Source: Pseudomonadota bacterium (lineage in GTDB: Bacteria > Pseudomonadota > Gammaproteobacteria > Steroidobacterales > Steroidobacteraceae). From it: a stretch of DNA of 64,000 bases. The position numbers and the translations under genes were made by a program. Where the stretch lies: contig JAJZDX010000010.1 in the NCBI GenBank assembly GCA_021805865.1, forward strand, positions 1-64,000, given 5' to 3'. How positions within the stretch are numbered: position 1 is the first letter of the stretch; each line of letters starts with the position of its first letter. The notes under the pieces were generated by a model, which saw only the letters and a program-made list of their open reading frames with translations, had not been told where the DNA came from and did no database searches. Of the stretch, positions 8,377 through 15,235 are shown one piece after another.

Positions 8377-11370
8377 ATGGATCAAACCAAGCAAGCCTCA
8401 AGGGGCGAGGATACGAGGCCTCTTCGCGCGGGGGGATCGCGCCGCGCCTGGCTGGCATTGGCGGCGCTGCTCAGCGCTCCGGCCTGGGCCAATGGGCCGG
8501 TGCAGCGGTTCCACCTTCCCTCCGAGCCCTTCCCGCAGGCCATACTCGATTTCTACCATCAGTCGGGTGTCCAGGCGATCTACGCGGCGACACCGCGGGT
8601 CGAGAGGATCCGGACCCGGGAGGTCTCCGGCCTGATGAGCAGCGCCACTGCCCTGGCGCGGATGCTGCGGGGCACCGGCCTCACATTCTTATTCGACAGC
8701 GAGCGCTCGGTCATCATCCGGCCCGCATCGCCCGCGAGCGTCCGGCGGGCGCCGGCCGCGCGCGCGCCGGCCGCGCGCCGTGCCGACCGCGCCCCGTCCA
8801 ATCCGCAACCGGGTGGCGGCGAGCTGCGGGAGGTGGAGGTGACCGGCAGTCTCATTCGCGGCGTACAGGATGTGTCGGCCCCGCTCCTTTACATAAGGCA
8901 TCAGCAGCTGTCGGAGGCGGACTACGCCACGGTGCAGGACGCGCTCTACGAGTTGCCGCTGGTGTCGATGGATGGACCGCGGGAGGACCTGGGTGTCGAT
9001 GACAACTACCAGTATGGGGCCGGCATCAACCTGCGCGGCCTCGGGGTGGGGGCCACGCTCGTGCTGGTCAACGGTTACCGCCAGCCGCTCGGGGGACTGA
9101 CGGGCGATTTCGTCGACGTGTCGACCATCCCGTGGAGCGCCGTCAAGCGCATCGAGGTGTTGCCTGATGGCGCCTCGGCGCTGTACGGCTCGGACGCGAT
9201 CGCCGGCGTGGTCAACATCATCATGCGCAATCGGTTCAAGGGCGCGGAAACCGGCGTCAAGTACACCACGGCGCCGGACGGGCGTGCCGAGACAATGGTC
9301 TCGCAGCTGCTCGGCGCCGGCTGGAAGGGCGGGCACGCCATGCTGGCCTACGAATATTCCGATGCCACGCCGCTCGCGGCGGCGAACCGGCTGTATGCAG
9401 CCAACGCCGACAAGATTCCCTACGGCGGCACCAATTACGACAGCTACTACAGCAACCCGGGCAACATCCTCGATCCCCAGACCTTGCTGCCGGCCTATGG
9501 TATTCCCGCCGGCCAGGACGGCAAGACGCTGACCGCGGGCGATCTCACCTCGACCATCAATCTGCAGAACCCCTTCGCCCAGTTCCAGATCTTTCCCGAG
9601 CGCACCGCACACGAGTTTTACGCCGCGGCTTCGCAGGACCTGACCGCCGCGCTGAAGGTGTTCGTGCAGGCCCGATACGCCCGGCGGAACACGCAGCTGA
9701 GCACCCGGCCGGACCAGCAGGTGCTGACCGTGCCCGCGACCAACCCCTTCTACGTCAATCCCTATGCGGGCGTGCCGTACACGCTGGTCGCCTACAGCTT
9801 CCAGAGCGACTTCGGGCCGACCCGATTTGCTTCCCGCTCGCGCGTGTACATGGGCACGCTCGGCGTCACGGCTCGGATGGGCGCCGGGTGGGAGGCCACG
9901 TTGAGCGAGTCCATCGGCAACCAATCCCTGCTCGACGATGAATACAACGTGCCTGATCCCCAGCAGCTCGCGGCCGCCCTGGCCGACTCCAATCCAACCA
10001 CCGCGTTCGATCCCTTCGGCAACGGCTCATTCACCAACCCGGCCACCCTGGCCCTCATCCGCCGCGACTACCGGCTGCATTCGAGCGATGGCATCGAGGA
10101 GACCGATCTCGTCGCGGACGGGCCCCTGATGCGATTGCCGGCGGGGGAGGCGAAGCTCGCCGTGGGCGTGGAGCGAAGGAGCGAGACACTGCATCAGGAG
10201 GTGCCGGATCCGCAAGGGATCCTGACCGCCGAGCGCTACGGGCGCCATGTCTGGTCGGTGTTCTCCCAGCTGGACGTGCCGCTCGCGGGGGATCCGCGCA
10301 ACCGGCGCGCGACCCCGCGGCTGATGCTCGGCCTCGCGGGCCGGTACGATCACTACAGCGATTTCGGCGGCACCTTCAATCCCACCGCGCGCCTGCAGTG
10401 GACCGTGGCGCACTGGTTGAAGTTGCGCGGCAGCTGGGGCCGCTCGTTCCGGGCGCCCAAGCTCGATGATCTCTACGACACCTCGCAAAACGTCGCCTTC
10501 ATGACGGTGCTGTCCGATCCGAAGTCCTCCACCGGCCGATCCCTGGTGCTGGGGGAGCAGGGGACCAACCCGAACCTGCGCCAGGAGACCGCCCAGACCT
10601 GGACGGTGGGGATCGACGTGGCGCCCGGGCGGGGATCGGAGGTGTCGCTGACTTACTACGCGATCGACTACTTCAACCGCATCGTGCAACCCGCCGCCGC
10701 CGACCCTCTCGGTATCCTCGAGCATGCGGCCGAGTGGGCGGCGGTGATCAAACGCGATCCCACCCCAGCGCAGATCGCGGCGGTGTGCGAAAGCCCCGAG
10801 TTCGTCGGCTCAGTGGTGAGCTGTCTGGCGAGCCGGCCGGCGGCCATCATCGATCTGCGCCTCGCCAATCTGGCCGCCACCCGCACCAGTGGGCTTGACC
10901 TGGAAGCCCATGAGCGTTTCGCGAGCCGGTGGGGTCAATTCGCCTTCGGGCTCGAAGGCAACTACGTGTTCCGCTTTCTGCAGACGGCGACTCCGGCCTC
11001 CCCGCCGGTCAGCATTTTGAATACCGTGGCCAACCCGTTGGCACTGCGGTTGCGGGGCACGGTCGGATGGAGCCGCCATGGGCCGCAGTGCCCGGGCTGG
11101 AGGCTGCACCTGGCCGTCAATTACACCGGTGCGTATCGCAATCCCGCAAGCGCCACGCTGTCGAACGTGTCAGCCTGGACCACGGTGGATGCCCAGGTGG
11201 CCTACCGGATGGCCGGCGTGCTTCGGTCGGGCAGCACAGACCTGGCGGTGAACGCGGTAAACGTCCTGAACCACTCTCCACCCTTCGTCGACAGCCAATT
11301 CGGCTACGACATCGCCAACTTCCAGGCCCTCGGGCGCGTGCTCAGCCTGGACCTGACCGAGAGATGGTAA
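8377..11370 (+). CDS. TonB-dependent receptor with N-terminal STN signalling domain (FecA-like transducer)
   Basis: A 997-residue outer-membrane receptor. The signal peptide ends about AWANG. Next, at about residues 45-110, is an STN (secretin/TonB N-terminal) domain: FHLPSEPFPQAILDFYHQSG, a segment with SALARML-like helix, and FLFDSERSVIIRP. After an Ala/Arg-rich linker come the TonB-box area and plug: EVEVTGSLIRG, GINLRGLGVGATLVLVNGYR, and VLPDGASALYGSDAIAGVVN. The barrel fills the rest and ends in an aromatic strand, LSLDLTERW. STN domains contact FecR-type anti-sigma factors, and a fecI/fecR pair lies just downstream. The ligand is unknown; the neighbouring lasso peptide, or a metal complex of it, is an obvious candidate. 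Its stop is 5 bases from the convergent precursor stop. Confidence 0.9.
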   Translation: MDQTKQASRGEDTRPLRAGGSRRAWLALAALLSAPAWANGPVQRFHLPSEPFPQAILDFYHQSGVQAIYAATPRVERIRTREVSGLMSSATALARMLRGTGLTFLFDSERSVIIRPASPASVRRAPAARAPAARRADRAPSNPQPGGGELREVEVTGSLIRGVQDVSAPLLYIRHQQLSEADYATVQDALYELPLVSMDGPREDLGVDDNYQYGAGINLRGLGVGATLVLVNGYRQPLGGLTGDFVDVSTIPWSAVKRIEVLPDGASALYGSDAIAGVVNIIMRNRFKGAETGVKYTTAPDGRAETMVSQLLGAGWKGGHAMLAYEYSDATPLAAANRLYAANADKIPYGGTNYDSYYSNPGNILDPQTLLPAYGIPAGQDGKTLTAGDLTSTINLQNPFAQFQIFPERTAHEFYAAASQDLTAALKVFVQARYARRNTQLSTRPDQQVLTVPATNPFYVNPYAGVPYTLVAYSFQSDFGPTRFASRSRVYMGTLGVTARMGAGWEATLSESIGNQSLLDDEYNVPDPQQLAAALADSNPTTAFDPFGNGSFTNPATLALIRRDYRLHSSDGIEETDLVADGPLMRLPAGEAKLAVGVERRSETLHQEVPDPQGILTAERYGRHVWSVFSQLDVPLAGDPRNRRATPRLMLGLAGRYDHYSDFGGTFNPTARLQWTVAHWLKLRGSWGRSFRAPKLDDLYDTSQNVAFMTVLSDPKSSTGRSLVLGEQGTNPNLRQETAQTWTVGIDVAPGRGSEVSLTYYAIDYFNRIVQPAAADPLGILEHAAEWAAVIKRDPTPAQIAAVCESPEFVGSVVSCLASRPAAIIDLRLANLAATRTSGLDLEAHERFASRWGQFAFGLEGNYVFRFLQTATPASPPVSILNTVANPLALRLRGTVGWSRHGPQCPGWRLHLAVNYTGAYRNPASATLSNVSAWTTVDAQVAYRMAGVLRSGSTDLAVNAVNVLNHSPPFVDSQFGYDIANFQALGRVLSLDLTERW

Positions 11371-11375
11371 GGGGA

Positions 11376-11549
11376 TCAGTAGTACTGCCAGCCAAGCCCG
11401 CTGTCGACTTTATAGCCGAAGATGCCGCCTTGGGTGTCGGAGACCTTGCCGAGCTCCGTCAGGCTCCCCGCCTCCTCGTCTCGAGCAGCCTGCTCAACCT
11501 GATGCGTCTCGCTCATCTGCAGCCGGTCGTCATTCTGGGGAGTATTCAT
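11376..11549 (-). CDS. Lasso peptide precursor, antisense to the operon
   Basis: A 57-residue peptide that has every hallmark of a lasso precursor. The ATG at 11549 has an AGGAG site about ten bases upstream; an upstream ATG at 11582 would include that site and is less likely. The leader (residues 1-40) ends SLTELGKVSDTQ, with the LxxLG pattern read by RRE domains and the key threonine at position -2. The predicted core (residues 41-57, coding 11429 down to 11379) is GGIFGYKVDSGLGWQYY: Gly1 for the ring, Asp9 at the permitted ring-closing position, and bulky Trp14, Tyr16 and Tyr17 as likely plugs. It lies convergent to the receptor gene and divergent from the sigma factor gene, unlike the usual precursor-first order. 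Confidence 0.87.
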   Translation of the reverse strand: MNTPQNDDRLQMSETHQVEQAARDEEAGSLTELGKVSDTQGGIFGYKVDSGLGWQYY

Positions 11550-11610
11550 GGCTCCGCTTCTCCTGCCGTTACCGCACAACACCAGTTACCCGCGCCGGAT
11601 CGGCGGTCGC

Positions 11611-11637
11611 GATGGCCGCCCGCGCAGGCGTATTTCC
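11611..11637 (-). promoter_or_regulatory. Candidate FecI-type promoter for the lasso precursor
   Basis: On the minus strand a GGAAAT box (11637-11632), the -35 sequence favoured by FecI-like sigma factors, lies about 80 bases ahead of the precursor start. Fifteen to seventeen bases further on is a GCCATCGC region where the -10 would fall; it does not clearly match a known FecI -10. The placement between the precursor and the sigma factor gene fits regulation by that sigma factor. This is inference from one motif. The remainder of 11550-11796 shows no other gene. Confidence 0.3.
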
Positions 11638-11796
11638 CGGAGCATACGCTCAAGCACCTCTTCGGGCACGCTCGCGGCACGTCCGGCCACATTATGTTCA
11701 ATGATAGCTTAGCGCAGCGGGCGCAGCTCGCAAAATCTTTCGCCGGGGGTGGGGGATGGGCTTCGCTGCGGCATCTAAGTACGCAAGGAATAGGGA

Positions 11797-12366
11797 ATGG
11801 ACAAGACATTGGGCGAAGTGAGACGTTTCCCCGGAACGGGGGGGGGCAACGATTTTTTTGCGCGGCTGTGCCGGACCCACGAGGCGCAGCTGCTCGCCTA
11901 CCTCACCCAGATGCTCGGCAGAGCGGATCTGGCCCGTGAGGTGGCTCAGGATGCCTATGAGAAGCTGCAAAGGATGTATCGCCCGGAGCAGCTGCAGTTT
12001 CCGCGCGCGATGCTGTTCAAGATCGCGACCAATTTCGCCCTCATGCGGCTTCGGCGGCGGCAACTGGAGAGCACGCTGTTCGCGGGACCCGGGGGAATGG
12101 AGGAGGTCCCCGACCAGGATCTGGGTCCGGAGCGCAGAGTCCTGGCCGATCAGATCGGACAGCACCTGGTACAGGTCATCAAGGGGCTGCGCCCGACTTT
12201 GCGTGAGGTGTTCGTCATGGCGCATGTGCAGGGCAAATCGCGCAAGGAGATCGCCGGTCGGCTCGGTATCTCGGAGAAGCGGGTGGATAAGCGCATGACC
12301 CGGGCACTGAAGCAGTGTCGTACGAGGTTGTCGTCCCAAGGCATTGATCTAGCGGAGGTCGATTGA
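11797..12366 (+). CDS. FecI-like ECF sigma factor
   Basis: A 189-residue extracytoplasmic-function sigma factor. Region 2 is seen at about residues 22-85 (FFARLCRTHEAQLLAYL, DLAREVAQDAYEKLQR, FPRAMLFKIATNFALMRLRRR) and region 4 at about 125-180 (LRPTLREVFVMAHVQGKSRK, then EIAGRLGISEKRVDKRMTRAL with the helix-turn-helix). The spacing and the DLAREVAQDAY motif match the FecI group. The ATG at 11797 follows an AAGGAA site. The stop overlaps the start of the fecR-like gene by four bases, the usual sigma/anti-sigma coupling. Expected to direct RNA polymerase to lasso-locus promoters when the STN receptor is engaged. Confidence 0.9.
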   Translation: MDKTLGEVRRFPGTGGGNDFFARLCRTHEAQLLAYLTQMLGRADLAREVAQDAYEKLQRMYRPEQLQFPRAMLFKIATNFALMRLRRRQLESTLFAGPGGMEEVPDQDLGPERRVLADQIGQHLVQVIKGLRPTLREVFVMAHVQGKSRKEIAGRLGISEKRVDKRMTRALKQCRTRLSSQGIDLAEVD

Positions 12367-13397
12367 GCTTCGGCGGATTCCTTTCCGGCTGGCGGTGCCG
12401 CCGTGTGCGCAGGCAGGCGGCGGCGTGGGTGAGCGCCATGGATGAGCCCTTCGCCCCGGAGCGCCAGCGCGCCTTTACGGCGTGGCTCGCCGAGCCGCTG
12501 CATGCACGGGAATTTCGCGAGTTGCGGGCCGTATGCGATGTCGCGGCCGATCTCACGGGTGCTGCGGAGGCTGAGGTGCTGGAGAGCATCGCCGACACGG
12601 CCTCCTGCGAGCGCCCGCGGGCGGGGCTTCTGTGGCTTTCCGCGGTGACGGTGCTTGCCGTGTTCGCCGCCCTGACGGTCGGGTGGCTGTGGTTGAACGA
12701 CCAGGGATATCTGCCTCGAATGTATCGGACCGGGGTCGGGCAGATGCACAGCGTCGTGCTGCCTGACGGCAGTGTCGCCTACCTCAACACGCGTACACGG
12801 ATGGAATGGATAGGCAGTCCCGAGAATCGGCGCGTTCGGCTGCTCGGCGGCGAGGTGTTCTTCGAGGTGGTGCACGACCCGAGCCGCCCGTTCCGTATCC
12901 TGCTTGCACACAGCGAGGTGCGGGTGCTCGGTACGCGATTCGACGTGTACCAGAAGTCGGACGGCAATGTCGTTGTCACCGTGGTGAGCGGCAAGGTGTC
13001 GGTCGAGGGGCTCGGCAGCATGCCGGCCGCACGGCCGTCCTGGAGCCGCCGACTGACGAGCAACGAGCAGATCGAGTACTCCCCGGTGGGCCTGGTGGCC
13101 GATGTCCACCCCGTGCGCGCCCTGAGCGTCATTCGCTGGCGCCAGGGCATGATCGAGACCCGGGGAGAGCGGCTGTCGCGATTCATCGGCAATCTCAGCC
13201 GCTACACGTCCCAGCGCATTGTCATCGCCGATCCGCGTGCCGCGCGGATGCGGATCGGCGGAGCGTTCAGCGTTCGCAACGTCGACGCCACGCTCGAGCG
13301 CATTGCACGAATCGAGCCCATCACCGTCACTCATCAGGACGGGGAGATCATTGTGGGGTATCGATCGCTTCGGGAAAACGGGGGGTCCATACCCTGA
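12363..13397 (+). CDS. FecR-like anti-sigma factor/transducer
   Basis: A 344-residue inner-membrane regulator. The start is a TTG overlapping the sigma factor TGA. The N-terminal cytoplasmic part (residues about 15-75: RRQAAAWVSAMDEPFAPERQ and LAEPLHAREFRELR) is the DUF4880-type sigma-binding domain. A single membrane helix follows (WLSAVTVLAVFAALTVGWLWL). The periplasmic FecR domain is at about 120-220 (HSVVLPDGSVAYLNTRTRM, VRLLGGEVFFEV, VRVLGTRFDVY, VVSGKVSVEG). The C-terminus (LSRFIGNLSRYTSQRIVIAD) resembles the STN-interacting tail. It should hold or activate the sigma factor according to signals from the receptor encoded at 8377-11370. Confidence 0.9.
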   Translation: MSFGGFLSGWRCRRVRRQAAAWVSAMDEPFAPERQRAFTAWLAEPLHAREFRELRAVCDVAADLTGAAEAEVLESIADTASCERPRAGLLWLSAVTVLAVFAALTVGWLWLNDQGYLPRMYRTGVGQMHSVVLPDGSVAYLNTRTRMEWIGSPENRRVRLLGGEVFFEVVHDPSRPFRILLAHSEVRVLGTRFDVYQKSDGNVVVTVVSGKVSVEGLGSMPAARPSWSRRLTSNEQIEYSPVGLVADVHPVRALSVIRWRQGMIETRGERLSRFIGNLSRYTSQRIVIADPRAARMRIGGAFSVRNVDATLERIARIEPITVTHQDGEIIVGYRSLRENGGSIP

Positions 13398-13416
13398 CCT
13401 TTGGGAAGATCGAGCC

Positions 13417-13446
13417 CGGTGCCGGGGGAGAGTCGGACCGTTTTTT
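13417..13446 (+). terminator. Probable intrinsic terminator after the sigma/anti-sigma operon
   Basis: Twenty bases past the fecR stop, arms 13417-13424 and 13434-13440 pair with one bulged base and are followed by six Ts (13441-13446). The stem is short, so efficiency is uncertain. It separates the lasso locus from csrA. Confidence 0.45.
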
Positions 13447-13487
13447 GGAATCGTTCTTTGGAATCAACACCTACAGAGGAACAGCAG

Positions 13488-13718
13488 ATGCTCATACTTA
13501 CAAGGCGGGTCGGCGAGACCGTGATGATCGGGGACGAGGTCACCATTACGGTGCTTGGCGTCAAGGGCAATCAGGTCCGTATCGGCATCAACGCGCCGAA
13601 ACACGTCGCGGTCCACCGCGAGGAGATCTACGAGCGAATCAAGAGGGAGCAGCGTGCCGCGGCCTCGAACGGGGAGCCGCCGCCGCCTGTTCCGAGCTTC
13701 GCGCCCCCGGGGAACTGA
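13488..13718 (+). CDS. csrA: Carbon storage regulator CsrA/RsmA
   Basis: A 76-residue RNA-binding translational regulator that binds GGA motifs in mRNA leaders. The canonical sequence is complete: [50 protein letters not shown]. The functional Arg44 equivalent lies in VAVHREEIY. The tail after KREQRAAAS is Pro-rich ([15 protein letters not shown]) and longer than the 61-residue E. coli protein. The ATG at 13488 has an AGAGGA site. In many gammaproteobacteria csrA is near alaS and tRNA genes; here it directly follows the lasso regulatory genes and is followed by a non-coding stretch and a GGDEF gene. Confidence 0.97.
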   Translation: MLILTRRVGETVMIGDEVTITVLGVKGNQVRIGINAPKHVAVHREEIYERIKREQRAAASNGEPPPPVPSFAPPGN

Positions 13719-13903
13719 GCCGGTCCGGTGCAGCGGCTGCATCATTGAGAAGTACGGAGCGGCCCCCCCTGCGTGCCTCGAGCAGCGCGACGCGCAGGCC
13801 CGGACTGTCCCTTCCCGGACACCCGCCCGGCGGAGCGAAGCGGCGCTTTCACTGAAAGGCACTGCCTCGACACCGGTGCCTCTGCGGGGGGCAAACCGAG
13901 CCG

Positions 13904-13938
13904 GCGGACCGCCACGGGCCATGCCCGTGGCGGTCCGC
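13904..13938. repeat. Perfect 16-bp inverted repeat with three-base loop
   Basis: Arms 13904-13919 and 13923-13938 are exact reverse complements around the loop CAT; the left arm reads gcggaccgccacgggc. No U-tract follows on either side, so it is not a standard intrinsic terminator. It may end csrA transcription, act as a REP-like element, or bind a dimeric protein. Confidence 0.75.
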
Positions 13939-13967
13939 GATCCTGTCGCGCACCGCATCGAGGGGGG

Positions 13968-13996
13968 TTCAACACCTTCTCCGAGGGTGCTATATT
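13968..13996 (+). promoter_or_regulatory. Predicted sigma-70 promoter of the GGDEF gene
   Basis: TTCAAC (13968-13973), a 17-base spacer and TATATT (13991-13996) stand 40 bases before the ATG at 14036. The -10 matches consensus at five of six positions; the -35 is weaker. The local AT-rich patch in an otherwise GC-rich region supports it. Confidence 0.5.
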
Positions 13997-14035
13997 TGCG
14001 ACAATAAGTAAAAACAACCGCTCAGCATCCACCGC

Positions 14036-15067
14036 ATGCGCTACCAGCAATCGAGGGAAGAAAGCGCCGCCATTCTGCGTCGAGCCCTGCAGCTCATGTC
14101 ACCCCACCGGGCCGGATACCATCCTTTGAGTTACGCGGTCTGGTACGAGCACGTCGCCGAGCTCAATCCGGCGCTCACCCAGGAACTCGAGAAGCTGCTC
14201 TCTTCCGAGGGCCTGCTGTCGGATGTGGAGATCTGCCGCCTGCACGCGCTGCACATTGCCGCCCGAGACATTGCGACGTTCGAGCTCGCACGCAGCGAGC
14301 TGCGCGAGCTGCTCGGCAGGTCCGAGCAGGACACCCTGCAGGCGGAGACCACGGTACAGCGCTTCACCCGCTGTCTGGAAGAAGCCAATCAACGGCTCAG
14401 CGGCCCGGAAGGTGCGCAAGCGGCTCCCCGAGTGATTTCCGACGTGCTGGAGCGGGCGTGGCAGGTGCAGTCGACGTTGAAGAGCCTGCACGAGCAGCTC
14501 ACCCGGCAGCGCGAGGAGGTCGCCGTGGTGATGGAGCGCCTGGAGCGGGCGCAGACCGAGCCGCTGCGCGATCCGCTCACAGGATTGAACAACCTCTACG
14601 GCTTCAAGCGCGCGGTGGAGGTGCGAGAGGATCCGGCCGATTTGTCGGAAGTGGCCTTCCTGGCCGTGGACGTCGATAATTTCAAGCGCGTCAACGACAC
14701 CCATGGCCATGTGATCGGCGACAAGGTGCTGAAGAAGATCGCCGAGATCTTGTCCGAGCAGCTCTCGGCCGAGGATGTCGCCGCCCGTGTGGGAGGGGAT
14801 GAGTTCGTGGTCTTCATGCCCGGCAGGACACTGTCGGCGGCCGCCTCGCTGGCCGAGAAGATCCGCGCGAGCGCCCAGCGTACCTTGATCGTGCGGGCCG
14901 ACGGCACCCGTTTCGCCGGAGAGGTGACCTTGTCGATCGGCGCGGCGGCCGGCCGGCCGAGCGATACGCTGGAGTCCTTGCGTCACAACGCAGATGTCGC
15001 TCTCTACAGCGCCAAAGCCGCCGGCCGCAATCGCGTGGCGCTCGCTCCGGACAGCGTCCCCTGCTGA
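14036..15067 (+). CDS. Diguanylate cyclase (GGDEF protein)
   Basis: A 343-residue soluble protein. Residues about 1-165 are a helical N-terminal region (PLSYAVWYEHVAELNPALTQ, later a coiled stretch LKSLHEQLTRQREEVAVVME) that probably senses or dimerises. The GGDEF domain is at about 175-338, with DPLTGLNNLYGF, FLAVDVDNFKRVNDTHGHVI, the active-site loop RVGGDEFVVF, and VTLSIGAAAG. The active site is intact, so c-di-GMP synthesis is expected. The inhibitory I-site, normally RxxD five residues ahead of GGDEF, reads SAED, so its arginine is absent. No membrane segment or signal peptide is seen. The TGA is followed immediately by an 18-base hairpin sequence shared with sdaA. Confidence 0.92.
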   Translation: MRYQQSREESAAILRRALQLMSPHRAGYHPLSYAVWYEHVAELNPALTQELEKLLSSEGLLSDVEICRLHALHIAARDIATFELARSELRELLGRSEQDTLQAETTVQRFTRCLEEANQRLSGPEGAQAAPRVISDVLERAWQVQSTLKSLHEQLTRQREEVAVVMERLERAQTEPLRDPLTGLNNLYGFKRAVEVREDPADLSEVAFLAVDVDNFKRVNDTHGHVIGDKVLKKIAEILSEQLSAEDVAARVGGDEFVVFMPGRTLSAAASLAEKIRASAQRTLIVRADGTRFAGEVTLSIGAAAGRPSDTLESLRHNADVALYSAKAAGRNRVALAPDSVPC

Positions 15068-15235
15068 GAGCCCGTCGGGCTCAGGCTCGCCTGCTGCGGC
15101 CTTTTCCGCTGAGCGCTTCCGGGCGCCTCGCACGCGCCTTCCGTCGCGGCAGGGCGGCCGGTTCGCGCATCGGGCACGGCCGCGCCTCGCGAGGCGACCC
15201 GCCCGGGCGAGGGTGTCCCTGAGCCCGACGGGCTC
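15068..15235. repeat. Identical 18-base hairpin repeats abutting two convergent stop codons
   Basis: The sequence gagcccgtcgggctcagg follows the cyclase stop directly (15068-15085). Its exact reverse complement (15218-15235) sits directly beyond the sdaA stop on the other strand. Each copy contains the palindrome GAGCCC-GTC-GGGCTC. Thus both genes end in the same hairpin, one on each strand. The 132 bases between hold no gene. Confidence 0.85.

Larger units (their letters stand above)
13719..14035. other. Non-coding stretch after csrA
   Basis: No convincing gene or tRNA is seen in these 317 bases. It holds a perfect palindrome (13904-13938) and, near its right end, a promoter-like pair serving the GGDEF gene. 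Confidence 0.6.

Noticed and set aside
11376-11582. Upstream ATG at 11582 as precursor start
   Set aside because: The ribosome site AGGAG lies inside that longer version and is well placed for the ATG at 11549.
13719-14035. tRNA genes after csrA
   Set aside because: No tRNA-like B-box/T-arm or cloverleaf could be found; only hairpins and a promoter.
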